Shown here in pieces: positions 15,650-20,210 of a stretch of DNA of 20,210 nucleotides. This DNA comes from Clostridium sp. UBA6758 (GTDB taxonomy: Bacteria > Bacillota > Clostridia > Clostridiales > Clostridiaceae). A model generated the notes under the pieces. The model was given only the letters and a program-made list of their open reading frames with translations. It had not been told where the DNA came from and made no database searches. Position numbers and translations under genes: made by a program. The stretch lies in NCBI GenBank assembly GCA_002453475.1, contig DKGY01000071.1:111107-131316 (forward strand). Direction: 5' to 3'. How positions within the stretch are numbered: the stretch's first letter is position 1; each line of letters begins with the position of its first letter.

Positions 15650-16552
15650 TCAATTACTATCCATAATTTCTTTTATTCCAAAAGGTAATTCTTCTATAAT
15701 ATGAGTAGCATTGACACAGAACATATTCTCTGCTAATCTGTCACCACAATACCCATGTATAAATGCCGCAATGCATGTAGCTTCTAGAGCTCCATATCCC
15801 TGAGCAATAAATGAAGTTATAATTCCTGTTAAAGCATCTCCCATTCCACCTGATGCCATAGCACTATTTCCTGCAGTATTCTCAAAGACCTGCGTCCCAT
15901 CAGTTATTATGGTTCTATGGTCTTTTAATAAAACTATCACATCATACTCATAGGCAAAACTTCTTGCTACTTCTACCCTATTTTCTTTTATTTCATCGAC
16001 GGATAAACCAGTTAACCTTGCCATCTCTCCATAATGAGGTGTTAGTATAATGCTATTGTTTTTGCTATGAAGTAATTCAAGTTTTTCCTGTAGTACATTT
16101 AGTCCATCAGCATCAATTACAATAGGACATTCTGCATTTTCAATCATACTTTTCACTATGTTAAAAGTTAACTTGGTATTCCCCATTCCTGGTCCAATAG
16201 CAATACAACTAGACTTAACCATAATATTTCCTATTTTTTCACTTTGTTCAAAATTGATTGTCATAGCTTCATTTAACTTTATGCTCATTATCTCCTGTAT
16301 ATCTTTTGGCACACAAAGGGTCACTAACCCAGCACCACTTCTTACTGCACTTTGAGCAGCAATATATGCAGCACCAGAAAACCCCATAGATCCGGCTATT
16401 ATAAGCGCTTGTCCATAATCTCCCTTATATGCATCATCATCTCTAGCTTTTAATGTATTTTGTATCATTTCCTTATCGACTTGTATGGCCCTATGCTTAA
16501 ATCCTATAAACCCTAGCCTATTACTTCTTAATTTATCAAAAGGATTTACCAT
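15650..16552 (-). CDS. nnrD: ADP/ATP-dependent NAD(P)H-hydrate dehydratase, stand-alone
   Basis: NnrD repairs NAD(P)H hydrates, damaged cofactors, by ATP- or ADP-dependent dehydration. The 300-residue protein has the ribokinase-like fold of the family: KGDYG (43-47), GSMGFSGAAYIAA (54-66), IGPGMG (119-124), VIDADGLNVL (145-154), LTPHYGEMARL (170-180) and the catalytic GGMGDALTG (235-243) with D239. In many clostridia this domain is fused behind a YjeF_N epimerase domain of roughly 200 residues; here only about 40 residues precede it and they show no epimerase motif. The start at 16552 has GGAGG nine bases upstream; the stop of acpS overlaps this region, so the genes are coupled. The longer frame at 16600 would overlap acpS and lacks a site. 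Confidence 0.92.
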   Translation of the reverse strand: MVNPFDKLRSNRLGFIGFKHRAIQVDKEMIQNTLKARDDDAYKGDYGQALIIAGSMGFSGAAYIAAQSAVRSGAGLVTLCVPKDIQEIMSIKLNEAMTINFEQSEKIGNIMVKSSCIAIGPGMGNTKLTFNIVKSMIENAECPIVIDADGLNVLQEKLELLHSKNNSIILTPHYGEMARLTGLSVDEIKENRVEVARSFAYEYDVIVLLKDHRTIITDGTQVFENTAGNSAMASGGMGDALTGIITSFIAQGYGALEATCIAAFIHGYCGDRLAENMFCVNATHIIEELPFGIKEIMDSN

Positions 16553-16553
16553 A

Positions 16554-16931
16554 TTAAACGACCTCCAAAACAGCATAGGCAATAGCACTATCACATCCAT
16601 GAGAAATACTCAGATGAATAGTTGTATTCCCATTCTTATTGGCAATATTTTTTGCCTCTCCTTCTAATGTGACTGTAGGTTTACCAAGAGTAGTGCTCTC
16701 TACTATTATGTCTCTGAAGTTGAATCCTCTGAATCCTGTTCCTAGTGCTTTTGAAACTGCTTCCTTTGCAGCAAACCTACCTGCTACATATTCCGGTCTC
16801 AAATTCCTAGTTTTCAAGTATTGTATTTCTTTAGTTGTAAATATTTTTTCTAAAAATTTATCACTTGTTTCTAATATATCTTTTATACGTCTTATCTCAA
16901 CTATATCTACTCCAACTCCTACTATCACCAT
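16554..16931 (-). CDS. acpS: holo-[acyl-carrier-protein] synthase
   Basis: AcpS transfers 4'-phosphopantetheine from CoA to a serine of acyl carrier protein, needed for fatty acid synthesis. The 125-residue length is standard. Metal-binding residues D9 (GVGVDIVEI) and E57 (RFAAKEAVSKALGTG) are present, as is the C-terminal HLSISHGCDSAIAYAV (107-122). GGAGG lies four bases before the ATG at 16931 and seven before the next codon, GTG, so either may start translation; the difference is one residue. It begins an operon with nnrD, the GerS-related gene and alr, with a promoter at 16998-17026. Confidence 0.97.
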   Translation of the reverse strand: MVIVGVGVDIVEIRRIKDILETSDKFLEKIFTTKEIQYLKTRNLRPEYVAGRFAAKEAVSKALGTGFRGFNFRDIIVESTTLGKPTVTLEGEAKNIANKNGNTTIHLSISHGCDSAIAYAVLEVV

Positions 16932-16997
16932 CTCACCTCCAAATCTTAAAATTTTATATGCTTATAATTTAATTATAAACATTTTTTTACATCTTTA

Positions 16998-17026
16998 ATT
17001 TTAATAAATAATCAGATTAATATCAA
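16998..17026 (-). promoter_or_regulatory. acpS operon promoter (sigma-A)
   Basis: Minus strand: TTGATA at 17026-17021, 17-base spacer, TAAAAT at 17003-16998. Each hexamer is one base off consensus and the spacing is optimal. The leader would be about 60 bases, AT-rich, without a clear structure. Confidence 0.6.
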
Positions 17027-17131
17027 CTACAACTTATATATACATAAACATATTCGATAATAATATTTTCAATTATTTTATTAATTAAGTTTAACTATAT
17101 AAACTACTTATATAAATAATGATAGTTATAA

Positions 17132-17479
17132 TTAATTTGCTATTGCTTGTACAACTTCGTCAAAATCAGCATAATATGCCTCTATATATTCTTCTATAAT
17201 ATCTATAAGATGTATTGGTGATACCACATTATTTTTTAACAACCCCAGAAGCTCACTCCCCTTATATCTATTAGGAGTTATGCATTGTACATGTTCTTTG
17301 TATTGCTTTACATGTTTGCCTTTATTTTTCACTTCACTTTCTATTTCTACACCATATACATCTATAACCCTTCTTTCACCATCCATATGAACCTCTAATT
17401 CTGATTGAATTAAATTATAAGTGTATTCTATAGTATTTTCTTCACATTCCATGTTAGATTTTAATGTCTCAATTATCAT
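17132..17479 (-). CDS. DUF6514-like small protein of unknown function
   Basis: A 115-residue soluble, acidic protein with no membrane segment. The pattern TYNLIQSELEV...YGVEIE and PNRYKGSELLGLLKNNVVSP followed by HLIDIIEEYIEAY looks like the clostridial family I recall as DUF6514, whose function is not known; the family name is from memory. The ATG has GGGGGTG six bases upstream, a strong site. A TGCTATAAA extended -10 at 17508-17515 is its likely promoter. It stands alone: acpS downstream has its own promoter, and the DUF4129 gene upstream is 265 bases away. No enzymatic motif is visible. Codon use looks like that of the neighbours, so there is no sign of transfer. Confidence 0.82.
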   Translation of the reverse strand: MIIETLKSNMECEENTIEYTYNLIQSELEVHMDGERRVIDVYGVEIESEVKNKGKHVKQYKEHVQCITPNRYKGSELLGLLKNNVVSPIHLIDIIEEYIEAYYADFDEVVQAIAN

Positions 17480-17507
17480 AAAAGCACCCCCAAATAATGT
17501 AAAACTA

Positions 17508-17516
17508 TTTATAGCA
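17508..17516 (-). promoter_or_regulatory. possible extended -10 promoter of the DUF6514-like gene
   Basis: TTGCTATAAA on the minus strand gives TG-C-TATAAA, an extended -10, about 30 bases before the start codon. There is no recognisable -35 at 17 bases, so this is a modest call. Confidence 0.4.
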
Positions 17517-17535
17517 ACAAAATTACAACATTTTA

Positions 17536-17593
17536 TTGCCTAAAGAAATTGTATCACTATATAAAAAAATAATGTGTAAATTCTTGTAGGCAA
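17536..17593. repeat. inverted repeat upstream of the DUF6514-like gene
   Basis: Arms TTGCCTA (17536-17542) and TAGGCAA (17587-17593), extended inward by AAGAA and TTCTT with one bulge, enclosing about 35 AT-rich bases. It has no U tract after it, so it is not a typical terminator. It could be an operator pair or an RNA structure between the DUF4129 gene and the DUF6514-like gene. Confidence 0.45.
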
Positions 17594-17744
17594 CAATATT
17601 ATCTTACCCCTTAAAATTTACACCTTATTTCACAAAATTACTTATTCCTTACAGTTATATAAACTTATTTGTGACTGTTAATATATCAGTGGATAAAATG
17701 TTAATATTCTGTGAGTTTTCTTGTCTTTTATTGTAGATTTATTT

Positions 17745-19016
17745 TTACTCCCAATATTTAATGTTTTTCTTAATGTTATCCACATACTTTTCCACTTTTT
17801 GTTCATAAGACTTGTTTATAACATGTGTAGAAAACTTTGCTTCATTATACATATTAGTAACTTCATCAACTTCTTCACAGTTATCCACTTTTATTTTAAC
17901 AACATTACCCAGTTGCCTTGGAGTCATATATGTCTTAAAAACCTCCTTTTTATTAGCAACTTCTACAAACTCACTATACTTATATAAAACTTCTTCTCTA
18001 GGCATCCCCTTCTTCCTAAATATCTTTTTAATTTTATTTATAACTTTTTTATAACCAGGATCCAATTGATCAATATCTTCAACTATTTCAGTATAACCAC
18101 TATCTCTATTGATATTAGTTCCTTTTACTATTCTTTTTATAATACTAATTACAATTAATATTAATATTATTGTTACTATAGTATTCATTATAAATATAAA
18201 TACCGGACTTGCTTTTACCATTTCAATATTAACTTCTTTGATTTGTTTTGAACTTTCACTACCTACATCTAATTTTCCAAATATATCTTCTAAAGATCCA
18301 TGCCTTTCAGCAAATAATTTTTTTAAAGCATTAATAATCCAAATCATAGGATTTTCTATAATTTTTATTATTATATCTATTATTAATCCAGTTATAAATT
18401 CAAAACCTTCATATAAAGTCTTAGTTATTTTTAAAAATATATCATAGATAAATTCCTGTGTAGTTAATAAAGCTAAGGAAATCAGAGATATATTTATAAC
18501 TTTATTAGCTTTTGAACTTTTAATATTATAGCAATATCCCATAGTCTCCCTCATAGTTATAACTACCAATATAAGATATATAATTGTCCCTCTAAATACA
18601 ACCTCTGCATAATGAGACTTAAATATACTACAAATAATTGATGCTATAAAGATAACGGAAATTCCCTTTATAAGGATATCTTTATATCTATCATAGTTTA
18701 TATTTTCATTAATTTCTCTAAGTAAAATAGCACTAATTAATGCTATAAATATTATGTCTAAAATGGCAATTAATATTTCTTGACTAAATATTTCATAAAC
18801 AATAGCTGGGATTAAAGATATTGCAATACAAACCTCTACCTTCTTACCTTTTTTTAACAAGTACTTACTAGTTAATATAGATATCATTATTAAAATAAAT
18901 ATAGAAAATTTCATATCCTTAGAAAATATAAGAGCTGTTACTATCATCCAAACAATAGATGTTAGCATACTAAATGTTATATCGTAATAAAGTCTAACTT
19001 GTTCAGACCAACTCAT
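17745..19016 (-). CDS. multi-pass membrane protein with DUF4129-like C-terminus
   Basis: A 423-residue protein. The N-terminal half has about six to seven hydrophobic segments (roughly 13-30, 37-52, 62-78, 81-99, 114-132, 142-155, 172-187), then a further segment at 271-294 and a cytosolic tail. The tail, with KKIFRKKGMPREEVLYKYSEF and MTPRQLGNVV, resembles the DUF4129 domain found at the end of transglutaminase-like (TgpA) proteins: a short helical region with a TPRE/TPRQ motif. A transglutaminase core with Cys-His-Asp is not visible. It overlaps the DUF58 gene by one base (TAATG), so the two are coupled. MoxR, DUF58 and DUF4129/transglutaminase proteins usually work together in envelope functions; the exact role is unknown. 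Confidence 0.78.
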   Translation of the reverse strand: MSWSEQVRLYYDITFSMLTSIVWMIVTALIFSKDMKFSIFILIMISILTSKYLLKKGKKVEVCIAISLIPAIVYEIFSQEILIAILDIIFIALISAILLREINENINYDRYKDILIKGISVIFIASIICSIFKSHYAEVVFRGTIIYLILVVITMRETMGYCYNIKSSKANKVINISLISLALLTTQEFIYDIFLKITKTLYEGFEFITGLIIDIIIKIIENPMIWIINALKKLFAERHGSLEDIFGKLDVGSESSKQIKEVNIEMVKASPVFIFIMNTIVTIILILIVISIIKRIVKGTNINRDSGYTEIVEDIDQLDPGYKKVINKIKKIFRKKGMPREEVLYKYSEFVEVANKKEVFKTYMTPRQLGNVVKIKVDNCEEVDEVTNMYNEAKFSTHVINKSYEQKVEKYVDNIKKNIKYWE

Positions 19017-20143
19017 TACTTCATCTCCCCCTTATATGAAATTTTATCAATTCCCTTAATACTTTTAATGCTATTATTCCTAGATACATCTATAACCTTT
19101 ATTTTATAACCATTTGCAACTAGAATATTTAAAATTCTCCTATCTTTCTCATTTAAATAAGAAGTAATTAATACATAGGTGCAGTTTTTATCAAAATAAT
19201 GCATTCTACTCTTTAAGTATTCATTAAACTCATATTTTACAGCTAGATATATTCTAGTACAAAACTCTAATATCCTATTAAAACTTCCTACTTTTGGCTC
19301 AATTTCATTTACTGAATTTTCATTACAGTAAATTAAATGTGCATTACTCCAAATGCCTATTGGAATGCTTTCCTTAGAAGCTTTCGCAGCTAATGCAACT
19401 GCAATATCTATAGATGTTTCTATAAGCTCTTCATCTATATAATTACAACAAGGATCTCCACACTGTGTATTAAGAATTATAACCATCTGCTGTTCTGATG
19501 TATAATCATAGTCTTTAACCATAAGCCTATCCGCCTTTAAAGAAGATTTCCAATGAATATCCTTCATTCTATCTTCAACATTATATTCTCTTATTCCTTT
19601 TATATAAAGCGGATCCTTATGTATCCATCTCCTTACTGTATTGTCTCCTAAAAAATTTGTAACATCAAATCTAAAGCTTCCGATGGATTTTACCTTAGGA
19701 TAAATTAAAACTTCTACATAATTATTCTGCTCTCTACTTTTAATATTTAGTCCAAGCACATCTCCAATAAAAATATTCATGCACTTTATTGTATAAGCTC
19801 CCCTTTTATCTCCTACTAAAGTATAGGTTCTACTTTTTCTTTGAAACTTACCCATTACATACTTGCAAATATGCCAATTATCATTTCCATATTTATAAGT
19901 AGAAACTTCACCAAGAAACCTTAATTCAACAGGTATTCTTTCTTCAACTACCAAAAATAGAACTGACATTCTTTTATTATTTTCTACCTTCATAGTTATT
20001 GTAAATTCTTCTCCGACAGTTACCCTATCTGGTTTTATTTCTCTGTACACCTTTAAATTTTCATACCCTTTTTCAGTAAGCAAATCCATTATATTTACGA
20101 GTATAATTACAATTGCTGCAAGAAAAAATATTTGAAGTATCAT
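19016..20143 (-). CDS. DUF58-domain protein
   Basis: A 375-residue protein with a single N-terminal membrane segment (about 2-18), a beta-rich region and a DUF58 domain. The DUF58 signature GIREYNVEDRMKDIHWKSSL (183-202) followed by DRLMVKDYDY (205-214) is clear. After it, the von Willebrand A-like fold starts at MVIILNTQCG (220-229); the metal-site DxSxS usually expected there is replaced by NTQCG, so metal binding looks lost, as in many DUF58 proteins. DUF58 proteins partner with MoxR AAA ATPases as chaperone-like systems. The start has AGAGGTG six bases upstream, and the gene begins nine bases after the stop of a probable MoxR gene. Confidence 0.9.
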   Translation of the reverse strand: MILQIFFLAAIVIILVNIMDLLTEKGYENLKVYREIKPDRVTVGEEFTITMKVENNKRMSVLFLVVEERIPVELRFLGEVSTYKYGNDNWHICKYVMGKFQRKSRTYTLVGDKRGAYTIKCMNIFIGDVLGLNIKSREQNNYVEVLIYPKVKSIGSFRFDVTNFLGDNTVRRWIHKDPLYIKGIREYNVEDRMKDIHWKSSLKADRLMVKDYDYTSEQQMVIILNTQCGDPCCNYIDEELIETSIDIAVALAAKASKESIPIGIWSNAHLIYCNENSVNEIEPKVGSFNRILEFCTRIYLAVKYEFNEYLKSRMHYFDKNCTYVLITSYLNEKDRRILNILVANGYKIKVIDVSRNNSIKSIKGIDKISYKGEMK

Positions 20144-20152
20144 AACGCACCT

Positions 20153-20209
20153 CTACTGTCTATCTATTGGAGTTTCTATAGTAGCAAGAATGCTTTGTAT
20201 AACTCTTTC
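20153..20209 (-). CDS. C-terminal end of an upstream gene, probably MoxR-family ATPase
   Basis: Only the last 18 codons are inside the window: ERVIQSILATIETPIDRQ and a TAG stop, nine bases before the DUF58 start. The helical ending ERVIQSILATIETP is compatible with the lid end of a MoxR AAA ATPase, and MoxR genes commonly precede DUF58 genes. The fragment is too short to prove this; the call rests mainly on gene order. No ATPase motif lies within the window. Confidence 0.5.
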   Translation of the reverse strand, partial: ERVIQSILATIETPIDRQ

Positions 20210-20210
20210 G

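Noticed and set aside
16553..16600. Longer start for nnrD at 16600
   Set aside because: It would overlap the acpS coding end by almost 50 bases without its own site; GGAGG fits the ATG at 16552.

Overview
The window reads as chromosomal backbone of a low-GC, spore-forming Firmicute, most likely Clostridium in the broad sense. The DNA is strongly AT-rich. Every supported gene lies on the minus strand, ribosome-binding sites are strong GGAGG-type, and the protein set matches clostridial families: split transketolase, GerS-related protein, DUF6514-like protein, DUF58/DUF4129 pair. The species cannot be fixed from the sequence alone. There is no rRNA, tRNA, CRISPR array or intact transposon.

Reading in the direction of transcription (high to low coordinates): (1) 20210-17745 holds the end of a probable MoxR ATPase gene, a DUF58 protein and a membrane protein with a DUF4129-like tail, forming a tight operon. 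(2) 17479-17132 is a small DUF6514-like gene with its own leader. (3) 16931-12923 is acpS, a stand-alone NAD(P)H-hydrate dehydratase, a GerS/YdcC-related envelope protein, alr, then an EndoAI-like antitoxin and the EndoA/MazF RNase. From memory, Bacillus subtilis has the related order acpS-ydcC-alr-ndoAI-ndoA. (4) 12922-12505 is a 418-bp gap with an IS-end/MITE-like inverted-repeat element, a long AT palindrome and the tkt promoter. (5) 12504-10739 is a two-gene transketolase. (6) 10621-10244 is an orphan small membrane protein with its own promoter and terminator. (7) 10073-7110 is ftsE-ftsX and the S41 processing peptidase ctp. (8) 6905-1 is a polytopic PDZ protein (MinJ-like), uvrB, uvrA, an FHA-domain membrane protein and the start of an FtsW/RodA/SpoVE gene. 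Parts 7-8 resemble the B. subtilis ftsE-ftsX-ctpB-minJ...uvrB-uvrA neighbourhood.

The genes fall into cell envelope and division (FtsEX, Ctp, MinJ-like, FHA, FtsW/RodA, Alr), nucleotide excision repair (UvrAB), metabolite repair and cofactor transfer (NnrD, AcpS), central carbon metabolism (Tkt) and toxin-antitoxin RNA control (EndoAI/EndoA). I did not find a clearly new multi-gene system. The best leads are a divergent antitoxin whose DNA-binding half looks eroded, a MITE-like element with paired IS-like ends beside the toxin gene, nested inverted repeats before the MinJ-like gene, and a GerS-related/Alr pair with a sigma-E-like promoter and no usual lipobox. For several genes I chose an internal start over the longest open frame because only the internal start has a well-placed ribosome-binding site; each entry says so.
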